This document shows, in pieces, positions 1 through 8,471 of a DNA stretch of 64,000 nucleotides. The DNA is taken from contig NZ_FOVH01000027.1 in assembly GCF_900115095.1 (NCBI RefSeq), forward strand, positions 1 to 64,000, in the 5' to 3' direction. Under the pieces are notes generated by a model. The model ran no database searches, was not told the DNA's origin, and saw only the letters and a program-made list of their open reading frames with translations. The stretch is from Actinomadura madurae (GTDB lineage: Bacteria > Actinomycetota > Actinomycetes > Streptosporangiales > Streptosporangiaceae). The translations under genes and the position numbers were made by a program. How positions within the stretch are numbered: position 1 is the stretch's first letter; the number at the start of each line of letters is the position of its first letter.

Positions 1-51
1 AAGCGCGGTGACGTGTGGAGTCGACCGGTACTAATAGGCCGAGTGGCTTGA
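1..51 (+). rRNA. 23S ribosomal RNA, 3' end only
   Basis: The first ~50 bases match the conserved 3' terminus of bacterial 23S rRNA (the GACCGGTACTAATAGGCCGA motif followed by a GGCTTG end). The rest of the gene and the operon lie left of the window. The exact 3' end is estimated from the motif. Confidence 0.9.
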
Positions 52-210
52 ACACACATGACGTTCAAACCGAATCGCTGTTGTGAGTTGTTCGCGTCCC
101 TGTGTGGTTCCTGGAAAACAACCGGGAACCCGCATTAATCAAGTGAATACCGAGCCTGGCTCGGACGTTGAGACTTGCACACCCCCGCTGGGGGGTGGTG
201 CGTTGAGGCG

Positions 211-327
211 TTCGGTGGTTTTGGCGAGGGGGAAACACCCGGTCCCATTCCGAACCCGGAAGTTAAGCCTCTCAGCGCCGATGGTACTGCATGGGAGACT
301 GTGTGGGAGAGTAGGACACCGCCGGAC
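211..327 (+). rRNA. rrf: 5S ribosomal RNA
   Basis: A 117-base sequence with the conserved 5S core (CCATTCCGAACCCGGAAGTT) and complementary ends (start TTCGGTGG, end CCGCCGGAC). It lies about 160 bases after the 23S end and is followed by a hairpin with a T-run, the normal 23S-5S order at the end of an rrn operon. End positions may be off by one or two bases. Confidence 0.95.
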
Positions 328-336
328 CTATATTAG

Positions 337-374
337 AAAAGGGCTCCGCCATCACGGCGGGGCCCTTTTCTCAT
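337..374 (+). terminator. rrn operon intrinsic terminator
   Basis: A GC-rich inverted repeat (GGGCTCCGCC and GGCGGGGCCC around an ATCAC loop) starts 13 bases after 5S and is followed by TTTTCTCATTTCTC. A stem plus T-rich tail directly after 5S is a classical factor-independent terminator. Confidence 0.85.
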
Positions 375-462
375 TTCTCATGCCCCGCAACCCAAGTCCG
401 GGCAGCCGGCTTGTAGCGCAGCCTGCCCTGCCGAAGTCGTGTGGTCGCAGGAATGCCGGGGA

Positions 463-2115
463 TCAGAAGTCGTCGCCGGCGAGGACGGTGTCGGCGTCGA
501 CGATGCGGTAGGCGTAGCCCTGTTCGGCGAGGAAGCGCTGGCGGTGGGCGGCGTAGTCCTGGTCCAGGGTGTCGCGGGCGACGACGGCGTAGAAGCGGGC
601 CCCCGCGCCGGACGCCTTGGGACGCAGCAGACGTCCCAGCCGCTGAGCCTCTTCCTGCCGTGACCCGAAGGCCCCCGACACCTGTACGGCGACCGACGCT
701 TCGGGCAGGTCGATGGAGAAGTTCGCCACCTTCGACACGACCAGGACGTCGATCTCGCCGGAGCGGAACGCGTCGAACAGGCGCTCCCGTTCCCGCACCC
801 GCGTCTCGCCCTTGATGACGGGCGCGTCCAGCAGGGCGCCCAGCTCGTCAAGCTGGTCGATGTACTGGCCGATGACCAGCGTCTGCTCGCCGCGGTGCCG
901 GTCGACGAGCGCCTGGATGAGCTTGGTCTTGGTGTCGGTGGTCGCGCAGAACCGGTAGCGCTCTTCGGGTTCGGCGGTCGCGTACGCCAGGCGTTCCGAG
1001 TCGGTGAGCGTGACGCGTACCTCGACGCAGTCGGCCGGCGCGATCCAGCCCTGCGCCTCCATGTCCTTCCAGGGCGCGTCGTAGCGCTTCGGGCCGATGA
1101 GGGAGAACACGTCGCCTTCCCGGCCATCCTCCCGGATGAGGGTGGCGGTGAGGCCGAGGCGGCGGCGGGCCTGCAGGTCGGCGGTCATCCGGAAGATCGG
1201 CGCGGGCAGCAGGTGGACCTCGTCGTACACGACCAGGCCCCAGTCGCGGGCGTCGAAGAGCTCCAGGTGCGTGTAGGCGCCCTTCCGGCGCGTCGTCATG
1301 ATCTGGTAGGTGGCGATGGTGACCGGCCGGATCTCCTTCTTCGTGCCGGTGTACTCGCCGATCTCATCCTCGGTGAGGGACGTGCGGCGCAGGAGCTCCT
1401 GCTTCCACTGGTGCGCCGAGACGGTGTTGGTGACGAGGATCAGCGTGGTGGCCTGGGCGCGGGCCATGGCGGCGGCCCCCACGATGGTCTTGCCGGCGCC
1501 GCAGGGCAGGACGACGACGCCGGACCCGCCGTGCCAGAACGTCTCGGCGGCGTCCCGCTGGTAGGAGCGCAGGGCCCAGCCGTCCTCGGCGAGGGAGATG
1601 GCGTGCGCCTCGCCGTCCACGTATCCGGCGAGGTCCTCGGCGGGCCAGCCGAGCTTGAGCAGTGCCTGCTTGAGGGCGCCGCGCTCGCTCGGGTGGACGG
1701 CGACGGCGTCCGCGCCGACCCGGTCGCCGATCATGCCCTTGATCTTCTTGGCGCGCAGCACCTCCTCCAGGACCGAGCGGTCCGAGGACGACAGGATGAG
1801 CCCGTGCGCGGGGTCCTTCTCCAGCCGCAGCCGCCCGTACCGCGCCATCGTGTCGGCGACGTCCACGAGCAGGGCGTGCGGGACGGGGTAGCGGGAGTAC
1901 CGGATCAGCGTGTCGACGACCTGCTCGGCGTCGTGCCCGGCGGCCCGCGCGTTCCACAGCGCGAGCGGCGTCACCCGGTAGGTGTGGACGTGCTCGGGCG
2001 CCCGTTCGAGCTCGGCGAACGGGGCGATCTCCTTGCGGCAGGCGTCGGCCAGGTCGTGGTCGACCTCCAGCAGCAGCGTCTTGTCGGACTGGACGATGAG
2101 CGGACCGTCGGTCAC
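463..2115 (-). CDS. XPB/ERCC3-type DEAH-box DNA helicase
   Basis: ATP-dependent superfamily 2 helicase of the bacterial XPB family, expected to unwind DNA in the cytoplasm during repair. The 550-residue product has an N-terminal damage-recognition-like region, then helicase motifs: Walker A GAGKT near residue 210, DEVH in VVYDEVHLL, a central SAT-like TATL segment, and motif VI in the QEEAQRLGRLLR stretch near the C-terminus. The GTG at 2115 was preferred to an in-frame upstream ATG because the protein then begins TDGPLIVQSDKTLLLE, the usual family start, with a GGGGGC ribosome-binding element about 14 bases before it. A helicase-associated partner (10755-13115) usually sits next to this gene; here about 8.6 kb separates them. 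No operon partner is visible on its 5' side. Confidence 0.93.
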   Translation of the reverse strand: MTDGPLIVQSDKTLLLEVDHDLADACRKEIAPFAELERAPEHVHTYRVTPLALWNARAAGHDAEQVVDTLIRYSRYPVPHALLVDVADTMARYGRLRLEKDPAHGLILSSSDRSVLEEVLRAKKIKGMIGDRVGADAVAVHPSERGALKQALLKLGWPAEDLAGYVDGEAHAISLAEDGWALRSYQRDAAETFWHGGSGVVVLPCGAGKTIVGAAAMARAQATTLILVTNTVSAHQWKQELLRRTSLTEDEIGEYTGTKKEIRPVTIATYQIMTTRRKGAYTHLELFDARDWGLVVYDEVHLLPAPIFRMTADLQARRRLGLTATLIREDGREGDVFSLIGPKRYDAPWKDMEAQGWIAPADCVEVRVTLTDSERLAYATAEPEERYRFCATTDTKTKLIQALVDRHRGEQTLVIGQYIDQLDELGALLDAPVIKGETRVRERERLFDAFRSGEIDVLVVSKVANFSIDLPEASVAVQVSGAFGSRQEEAQRLGRLLRPKASGAGARFYAVVARDTLDQDYAAHRQRFLAEQGYAYRIVDADTVLAGDDF

Positions 2116-2450
2116 AGCAGAAAGCCCCCGTCGGGAAAGTGGTGATCGATGCCTCGTCCGGGTGCCGGGCATCCGCTGCCGCACGCTACCCGAGCCGCGA
2201 CGGCGCGTCGCGCGTTCCGGGCCGGACCGCAGGGTTCAACGCTCGGCCCGCCGCCTTTATTGCGCGCTCTGGCCTCCCGGCGCGCAGGCGCGTCTCGGTG
2301 CGTCCCGGGGTCCCCGTAGCATTTGGCGAAAATCCGACGAAGATGCCCCTGACCTGCGATTATTCAGGTTCCTGAGACCTCTGGCGATCTTCAGGTGCGT
2401 CTGTAGGGGTTGGTGGCGTTGGGGAGCCGGTTCTTCACTGATGACTGGCG
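2116..2450. other. intergenic region upstream of the XPB gene
   Basis: This 335-base stretch must carry the promoter of the leftward XPB gene and the left edge of the decayed Tn3 element. It holds no gene I can support. Base composition becomes visibly more AT-rich from about 2320, close to the transposon remnant. I found no convincing terminal inverted repeat of the Tn3 type. Confidence 0.5.
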
Positions 2451-3987
2451 GTGCATCCGGGAGTGCTGGACTTCTACGGCAAACGGCAGCAGACCGTCAG
2501 TGACCACCTGAAGCAGGTGATGAAGTACCTGGGGTGGAGGACCGCGTCGCCCGGGACGGAGGAGCTGAAGGAGCTGGAGCAGTTCCTGCTGGACCGGGCG
2601 ATGGAGCACGACTCGCCGTCGCTGCTGTTCCATCTGGCGGCCGAGTATCTGATCGGCGCGCGGGTGATCCGCCCGGGCGTGGTCACGCTGATGGAGATGG
2701 TCGGCACAGCCCGCAACGCCGCCAGCGCACTCATCTCGGAACGGGTCGACCATCTGCTGGGCGGGCAGATGCGCGGCGACCTCGACCGGCTGCTGGACGA
2801 CGACCCCGAGACCGGGATGACCCGGCTGGCGTGGCTGGCCCGGCCAGCGATCGAGGCGACCGCGCTGTCGGTGAAGACCGGGATCGAGAAGCTGAAGTAC
2901 CTACGGCGGATGGACGCCCACGAGCTGGACCTGTCGATGCCGCCGCGAGAGCGGCGCCGCTTCCTGGCCACCGTCGGCCGCCGCTCGACGGTGCAGGCGC
3001 TGATGCGGCGGGAGGAACGCCGCTACCCGATCCTGCTGGCGTTGGTGGCCCAATCGGCGGTCGACCAGATGGACGATGGTCATCGCTCTGTTCGACCAGG
3101 CGGTGTCGGCGCGCGAGTCGCGGGCCAAGGCCAAGACCGACGAGGAGCTGGTCGAGCGGGCGAAGAAGCGCTGCTGGTCGAACTCGACGGGCGAACCGGG
3201 TTCTTGAAGGCCTTCACCCACGGCGGCGGCCGCAAGACCAAACAGTCGGCGGAGCTGAAACGCAACATCCTCGCCGTCTTGATCGCAGGCGGCACCAACC
3301 TGGGCCTGGCAAGAATGAGCGAGGCCTGCGGCGTGCCGTACGACGTGCTCGCCTGGACCCAGGAGTGGTACGTGCGGGAGGAGACGCTCCGCGGGGCCAA
3401 CAACCTGATCGTCAACCACCACTACACCCTCGGCCTGGCCAAGAAGTTCGGCGGCGGCACCCTGTCCTCCAGCGACGGGCAGCGGTTCCCGGTGCGCGGC
3501 AAGTCGAACACCGCACGGGAGACGAACATCCACGGCGGCAAGGTCCTGTCCACGATCACGCACGTGTCCGACCAGCGGTCGACGTACGGACGAAGGTGAT
3601 CGTGCCGACCGCCCGTGAAGCCCACTACACGCTGGACGAATTCCGCAGAACACCCTCGCCGCCGCGCTCAAGGAGTGGGGCATGATCAAACGCACGATCC
3701 ACGCCGCCCGCTACCTGTCGGACCCGCTGTACCGCAGGGAGATCTCCCGCCAGCTGAACAAGGGCGAGAGCCTGCACGCGCTGCGCCGCGAGCTGCACTA
3801 CGCCCAGCAGGGCACCATCGTCCGGCCCCACCTGACCGACCAGACCGAGCAGGCCTGGTGCCTCACCCTGCTGACCAACTTCGGCACCATCAACGTCGAC
3901 TACGAAGCCGAACTTGCCGACGGCTGGCGGCCCCTGCGCGCAACGTTGGTGAACGAGTCCGGCTCCGCCTTCATGCTCAACCTGTGA
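2451..3987 (+). pseudogene. Tn3-family transposase remnant, multiply frameshifted
   Basis: Remains of a large DDE transposase of the Tn3 family (normally about 950-1000 residues). Recognisable blocks in order: a helical block with KELEQFLLDRAMEHDSP then MTRLAWL and RRFLATVGRRSTVQAL (2451-3072, one frame); FDQAVSARESRAK (from 3076, next frame); the catalytic-domain part GRTGFLKAFTH through LAWTQEWYVREETL to SSSDGQRFPVRGKS (about 3180-3599, first frame again); TKVIVPTAREAHYTLDE (third frame); and the C-terminal block NTLAAALKEWG to EQAWCLTLLTN (3646-3987, second frame). The N-terminus is missing, at least three frame changes occur, and stretches between blocks are deleted, so it cannot encode an active enzyme. 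The C-terminal block jumps from LLTN straight to FGTINVD, omitting a segment that appears inverted at 4266-4349. Confidence 0.9.
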
Positions 3988-4265
3988 GTTCAAGACTTCA
4001 ACGGCGGTCCGTGGCAACGGCACCGCTTCGCCGTGCCAAAGTCCACGGCCAGGTTGGATGGAATTAAGCAGACTGCGGCGGAGGGGATCAATAGCCCGCA
4101 GTCCAGAGGCAAGGCGCCAGTATGCGCCGTCGACAGCGACGTTCACCACTGGCGCATGGTGGGCGCGTACTTAAGCCTTCCGCTGGAGGCATGCCACCCC
4201 GCCAGATCACCGCCCCGGGCTTGCCGGAGCCGGCGGTCGAAGGCGGGGCTGCCGAACCTTTTCTG

Positions 4266-4349
4266 ACAGAGTTCGTCGCGGATGTCGCGGCCCTGGCCGC
4301 GCAGTTCGTCGATCGCCAGGCTGTAGTACTCGGTGGTCCAGCAGATGAC
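4266..4349 (-). pseudogene. inverted fragment of a Tn3 transposase C-terminus
   Basis: Reading the minus strand gives AVICWTTEYYSLAIDELRGQ and then GRDIRDEL, the segment that follows LTLLTN in intact Tn3-family transposases and is exactly what the plus-strand remnant at 3930 lacks. It lies in a short open frame (4143-4382, 79 codons) whose other residues resemble nothing I recognise. It is either the missing piece turned around by a local rearrangement or part of a second decayed copy. The rest of 3988-4408 holds no other gene. Confidence 0.75.
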
Positions 4350-4408
4350 GGCGCGACCAGCACCGGCATCCCGCGGAGACATCCCTCAAGGGGCCTGGCA
4401 ACCAGGTG

Positions 4409-5167
4409 CTAGGCGTCGCGCGTGCACAGCAGCAGACCGCCGGTCAGCAGCGCCGCGGCGGCCCACCCGGCGGTCACACCGAGCCCGGCCCAGGGGCTGA
4501 TGGGCAGGCTGCCGAGATCGGTGGTGGCCTGGATGGCGAGCCCGGCGCTCATCGGCGCGATCTTCTCCAGCAGGCGCTGCCAGTTCGGGTCGCTGATGGT
4601 CTGGGAGACGATCGGGACGATGTAGAGCAGGCCGAGGACGACGCCGATGCTGGTGGCCGAGTCCCGCACCGCGGTCGCGACACCGAGGCTTAGAAGGCCG
4701 ATCAGGATCAGGTAGAGGACCGTCCCGACGACCGCGCGCAGCGTCGGCCCGTCGGCCAGGGACAGGGCCCGGTCGCCGAGGTCGGGCAGGATGAGCCGCC
4801 CGGCGAGCACCGCCCCGAGGACGGCGACGGTCCCGCCGACGGCCACGACGCCGGTGAGAGTGACGGCCTTGGCCGCGAAGACCGTCGCCCGCCGCGGCAC
4901 CGCCGTCAGGGTGGTGCGGATCATGCCCGAGCCGTACTCCCCGCTGATGATCAGCACCGCCAGGACGGCGACCAGCGCCTGGCCGAGGTGGACGCCCATG
5001 AGGGTCAGCTTGGTCGTGTCGCCGCCGCAGCCGTCGGCCGTGCAGTTCACCACCGACGTCGCCCCGGCGCTCAGGGCCACCGTCGCCGCGACGGTGCCGA
5101 GCAGCAGCCACAGCGGGCTGGCGACGGTCCGCATCTTCGACCATTCCGCGTGCAGGGCGAGTCTCAC
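4409..5167 (-). CDS. ABC-2 type exporter permease subunit
   Basis: Integral membrane subunit, 252 residues, of an ABC exporter with the two genes to its right. It opens with the ALHAEWSKMRTV signature typical of actinobacterial ABC-2 permeases, followed by about six hydrophobic segments and the conserved ISGEYGSGMIRTTL loop after the second. The GTG start at 5167 overlaps the stop of the preceding permease gene (GTGA) and has GGAGG upstream, so it is translationally coupled as third gene of the operon. The substrate is unknown. Divergence from a two-component system suggests a regulated exporter for an antibiotic, peptide or envelope component. Confidence 0.88.
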   Translation of the reverse strand: MRLALHAEWSKMRTVASPLWLLLGTVAATVALSAGATSVVNCTADGCGGDTTKLTLMGVHLGQALVAVLAVLIISGEYGSGMIRTTLTAVPRRATVFAAKAVTLTGVVAVGGTVAVLGAVLAGRLILPDLGDRALSLADGPTLRAVVGTVLYLILIGLLSLGVATAVRDSATSIGVVLGLLYIVPIVSQTISDPNWQRLLEKIAPMSAGLAIQATTDLGSLPISPWAGLGVTAGWAAAALLTGGLLLCTRDA

Positions 5168-6693
5168 GTGTCCCTCCTGTGGAGCAGGACGGCGGCCGCG
5201 GCCAGGCTCACCACCGCGTAGGCGGCCAAGACGGCGAACCCGGCCCACGGCGCCAGCGGGTAGTAGCCGTTGTATGGCGTGTAATGGGCTGCGACCTGGT
5301 CGTACTCCACGAGCGTCTGCTGGACGGCGAAGGCCGCCCCCGGTGTCACCCGGGCCAGCCAGTTCGCCACGCTCGCGGGCATGAACGGGATGGCCGTCAG
5401 TATGTAGGGCAGCACGATGGCCACGATGACGGTGGTGACCGCGCCGGCGCTGTGCCGGAGGATGGCGCCGACGGAGAGGGCCAGGACCGAGGCGGTCGCG
5501 AGCAGCGCCGCGGTCCCGAGCGCCACCCGCAGTTCGGTCGAGGACGACACCGGGAAGATGTAGACGCCGTTGTCCCGGGCGAGCCGCTCACCGAGCGGAG
5601 TCGCGAGGATCGCCCCCGCCAGCCCGGCGACGAAGGTGACGACCCCCAGCACGATCGCCTTGGCCACCAGCACCCGGCTCCGCCTCGGACTCGCGGCCAG
5701 GGTGAGGTGGATCATCTTGTTCCCGTACTCCGTGGTGATGAACAGCGCCCCCACGACGATCACCGCGATCAGCGCGGCGAACGTGCCGGTGAGAATGTCC
5801 CGGAGGGTGCCGCCGGTCGGCAGGGTCTCGCGGATGGCGGGCGCTATGTCGCCGGCACCGGTCACCGTGAACCTGCCGTCGGATCCCGTGAACGAACCCG
5901 ATGTGTTCTCCGGGTAGCCGGCGAAGCCGGGGGACTCCGCTCCCACCTGGTCACCGGTCCACCTACCCCCGGCCCAGCCCCCCTGGACGCGAAGATCCCC
6001 GAAGGTGGCCGTCGACACGCTGCCGCGCGTGCCCATGCCGTCCACGGCAGGCGGGGACGCGACGAACAGCCCGACCTGCACGGTCGATCCGAGCCCGCTC
6101 ACCCGCGCGGTGCCCACCTTGGTCCAGCTCGTGCCGTCGGTGGAGGCATAGCCGGTGATCGTGTCGCCCGAGCGGTCCAGCCGCAGCCGGCGGGGGGACT
6201 CGGCGGAGACCGGGCCGGGAGGGCCGACCGTGTCGTTGACGTAGGCGTCCTGCATCCGCACGCCGTGGCTGCCGGTGACCATGATCGCCGCGTAGGGTGA
6301 TCCCTGGCGGGTGCTCTCCTTGATGATGAGCCCGGCCTTCGCCCACGGCACGGTGCCGGGCCGCAGGTCCCCGGGTCCCTCGGGGATGCTGCTCTTGAGC
6401 TCGGAGACGGAGACGGTGATGCCGCCGTTCCCGGCCAGCGGCTGGTGCACGAAATAGAAGCTGTCGGTGACCGGCGCACCGCCCGGCCCGATCGGAACGG
6501 GCGGTGCGCCCTTCTGATCGCTGCTGAACCCGGCGAGCACGGCGAACAGCACCAACAGCAGCGCCGCGGCCACCATGCCGATCAGCCAGCCGCGGACGGT
6601 TCGGAACTTGGTCCATTCCGCGTGCAGCACCTGGGGGAAGCCGTCCCGCCCAACCCGTTGGCTGGAGCGGTGAGACGTAACAGTGGGGGTCAC
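5164..6693 (-). CDS. ABC-2 type permease with a large extracytoplasmic domain
   Basis: Second subunit of the exporter operon, 509 residues. The N-terminal part has the LHAEWTKFRTVRGW signature and one membrane segment (about residues 35-58). A hydrophilic insert of roughly 220 residues follows (about 70-295), with a concanavalin-like or DUF1349-like pattern (GYASTDGTSWTKVGTARV, then VGLFVASPP). Five or so further membrane helices and the ITTEYGNKMIHLTL loop complete the permease fold. The insert lies between helices 1 and 2 and should face outside, where it could bind a ligand or cell-wall glycan; this is inference. The GTG start overlaps the ATPase stop by GTGA and has GGAGG about 8 bases upstream. 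Confidence 0.88.
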   Translation of the reverse strand: MTPTVTSHRSSQRVGRDGFPQVLHAEWTKFRTVRGWLIGMVAAALLLVLFAVLAGFSSDQKGAPPVPIGPGGAPVTDSFYFVHQPLAGNGGITVSVSELKSSIPEGPGDLRPGTVPWAKAGLIIKESTRQGSPYAAIMVTGSHGVRMQDAYVNDTVGPPGPVSAESPRRLRLDRSGDTITGYASTDGTSWTKVGTARVSGLGSTVQVGLFVASPPAVDGMGTRGSVSTATFGDLRVQGGWAGGRWTGDQVGAESPGFAGYPENTSGSFTGSDGRFTVTGAGDIAPAIRETLPTGGTLRDILTGTFAALIAVIVVGALFITTEYGNKMIHLTLAASPRRSRVLVAKAIVLGVVTFVAGLAGAILATPLGERLARDNGVYIFPVSSSTELRVALGTAALLATASVLALSVGAILRHSAGAVTTVIVAIVLPYILTAIPFMPASVANWLARVTPGAAFAVQQTLVEYDQVAAHYTPYNGYYPLAPWAGFAVLAAYAVVSLAAAAVLLHRRDT

Positions 6694-7625
6694 CGCGAGA
6701 CCTCCGTGGGCGTCGCGGCGCGGAACTCGACCGCCTCGCGGGTGAGCTCCAGGTAGACGTCCTCAAGGGTGGCGCGGTGGGCTGATACCTCGGAGAACGG
6801 CACCGCGCTCTGGCTGAGCAGCGTCACGATCCGATCCGCAGGCAGGCCCGAAACGGTGATGGTGTCGCGTCCGGTGGCCGTCGCGGTCGCGCCGGCATGC
6901 GCGAGCACCCCCATCGCGTGCGTCCCGACCGTGGTCCGCACGGCCACCCGGTTCCTGGAGGCGGCCGCGATCAGGTCGGCCACGCCGGCGTCGGCGATGG
7001 CCTTGCCGCGCCCGACCACGACGAGATGATCGGCGGTGTCCTGCACCTCGCTCATCAGGTGGCTGGAGACCAGCACGGCGCGGCCCTGAGCGGCCAGCGA
7101 CCGCAGGAAGCCGCGCATCCAGACGATGCCGTCGGGGTCCATGCCGTTGAACGGCTCATCGAGCATGATGATCGGCGGGTCGCCCAGCAGGGCCGCGGCG
7201 ATCCCGAGCCGCTGCCGCATGCCCAGCGAGTAGCCGCCGGCCTTGCGCCGGGCCGCCGAGGCCAGGCCGACCTGCTCGATCACCTGGTCCACCCGCCGCG
7301 CGGCCAGGCCCTGCGAATGCGCCAGCCACAGCAGGTGGTTACGCCCGCTGCGGCCGGGGTGCAGCGCCGCCGCGTCCAGCAGGGAACCGACATGGTTCAG
7401 CGGCCGCCGAAGACTGTGGTACGGCTTCCCCTCGATGAGCGCGGTGCCCTCCTCGACCGCGTCCAGGCCGAGGATCACCCGCATCGTGGTGGACTTCCCG
7501 GCCCCGTTCGGCCCCACGAAGCCGGTCACCACACCCGGACGGACGGTAAAGGACATGCCGTCGAGGGCCAGCGTGGCCCCGTACCGCTTGCGCAGTCCGG
7601 TGACGACGATCCCTGGTGCGCTCAT
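6690..7625 (-). CDS. ABC exporter ATP-binding subunit
   Basis: ATPase of the three-gene exporter, 311 residues. Motifs in order: Walker A GPNGAGKST near residue 40, signature YSLGMRQRLG, Walker B IIMLDEPFNGMD, and a switch histidine in VLVSSHL. The C-terminal 90 residues form the extension seen in bacitracin/lantibiotic-type ATPases. The ATG at 7625 is chosen because MSAPGIVVTGLRKRYG is the usual family start; longer in-frame extensions run into the promoter region. First gene of the leftward operon, 177 bases from the divergent response regulator, which probably controls it. Confidence 0.93.
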   Translation of the reverse strand: MSAPGIVVTGLRKRYGATLALDGMSFTVRPGVVTGFVGPNGAGKSTTMRVILGLDAVEEGTALIEGKPYHSLRRPLNHVGSLLDAAALHPGRSGRNHLLWLAHSQGLAARRVDQVIEQVGLASAARRKAGGYSLGMRQRLGIAAALLGDPPIIMLDEPFNGMDPDGIVWMRGFLRSLAAQGRAVLVSSHLMSEVQDTADHLVVVGRGKAIADAGVADLIAAASRNRVAVRTTVGTHAMGVLAHAGATATATGRDTITVSGLPADRIVTLLSQSAVPFSEVSAHRATLEDVYLELTREAVEFRAATPTEVSR

Positions 7626-7802
7626 CGCAGCGAGCTCACGGTTCGAAATGGATTCATGCCGATGGTTGTACGCGGCACCCGGTTCCAGCCCGGTCGCAGC
7701 GGCTGCGACCGGGCTGAGACCGGGGATCTGGCATCGTTGACGAATGGCACCTCGACCCCGTGGACGGATCGGCCGCCCCGCCCGCACGACGGCCGGCGGT
7801 GA

Positions 7803-8471
7803 GTGGTGGTGAGGGTCCTCGTCGTCGAGGACTTCGAGGTCCTCGCCCGCTCCCTCGGAACCGGGCTGCGCCGCGAGGGCATGGCCGCCGACGTCGTCCT
7901 GGACGGAACCGCCGCCCTCGACCGCCTGGCCGTCACCCGCTACGACGTGGTGATCCTCGACCGCGACCTGCCCGGCGTCCACGGGGACGAGATCTGCCGG
8001 CAACTCGCCCACGGCCGCCGCGAGACCCGCGTGCTGATGCTCACCGCCTCCGGCACGATCGAGGACCGCGTCGACGGGCTCGGCCTCGGCGCCGACGACT
8101 ACCTGCCCAAGCCGTTCGCGTTCGCCGAACTGGTCGCCCGCGTCCGTGCTCTGGCGCGCCGCGCCACCCCGCCGCTACCGCCCACCCTGGCATGCAGAGA
8201 CATCACCCTCGATCCGGCCCGCCGCACCGCGTTCCGGGCCGGCCGGCGCCTTGAGCTGAGCCCCAAGGAGTTCGCCCTGCTCGAATGCCTGCTCGCCGCA
8301 CCCGGCCTGGTCATCTCCGCTGAGGAACTACTCGAACGCGTCTGGGACGAGGCCGCCGACCCCTTCAGCAGCGCCGTCAAGCACACCATGCACCGGTTGC
8401 GGGCCAAACTCGGCGACCCGCCCGTGATCGAGACCATCCGCCAAGGCGGCTATCGCATCGGGTCGACATGA
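7803..8471 (+). CDS. OmpR/PhoB-family response regulator
   Basis: DNA-binding response regulator, up to 222 residues. The receiver domain has the acidic pair VED, phospho-acceptor Asp53 in ILDRDLPG, and the conserved Lys in YLPKPF. The C-terminal winged helix ends in the usual GGYRIG. Three consecutive GTG codons at 7803, 7806 and 7809 can each start the protein; MRVLVVED from 7809 fits the family best. The gene overlaps the histidine kinase by ATGA and diverges from the ABC exporter, a layout typical of drug- or peptide-sensing modules. Probable target is the 7626-7802 region. Confidence 0.93.
   Translation: MVVRVLVVEDFEVLARSLGTGLRREGMAADVVLDGTAALDRLAVTRYDVVILDRDLPGVHGDEICRQLAHGRRETRVLMLTASGTIEDRVDGLGLGADDYLPKPFAFAELVARVRALARRATPPLPPTLACRDITLDPARRTAFRAGRRLELSPKEFALLECLLAAPGLVISAEELLERVWDEAADPFSSAVKHTMHRLRAKLGDPPVIETIRQGGYRIGST

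Noticed and set aside
4143..4382. A 79-residue intact gene on the minus strand
   Set aside because: Only its middle is Tn3 transposase-like and no ribosome-binding site or family match supports a functional gene.
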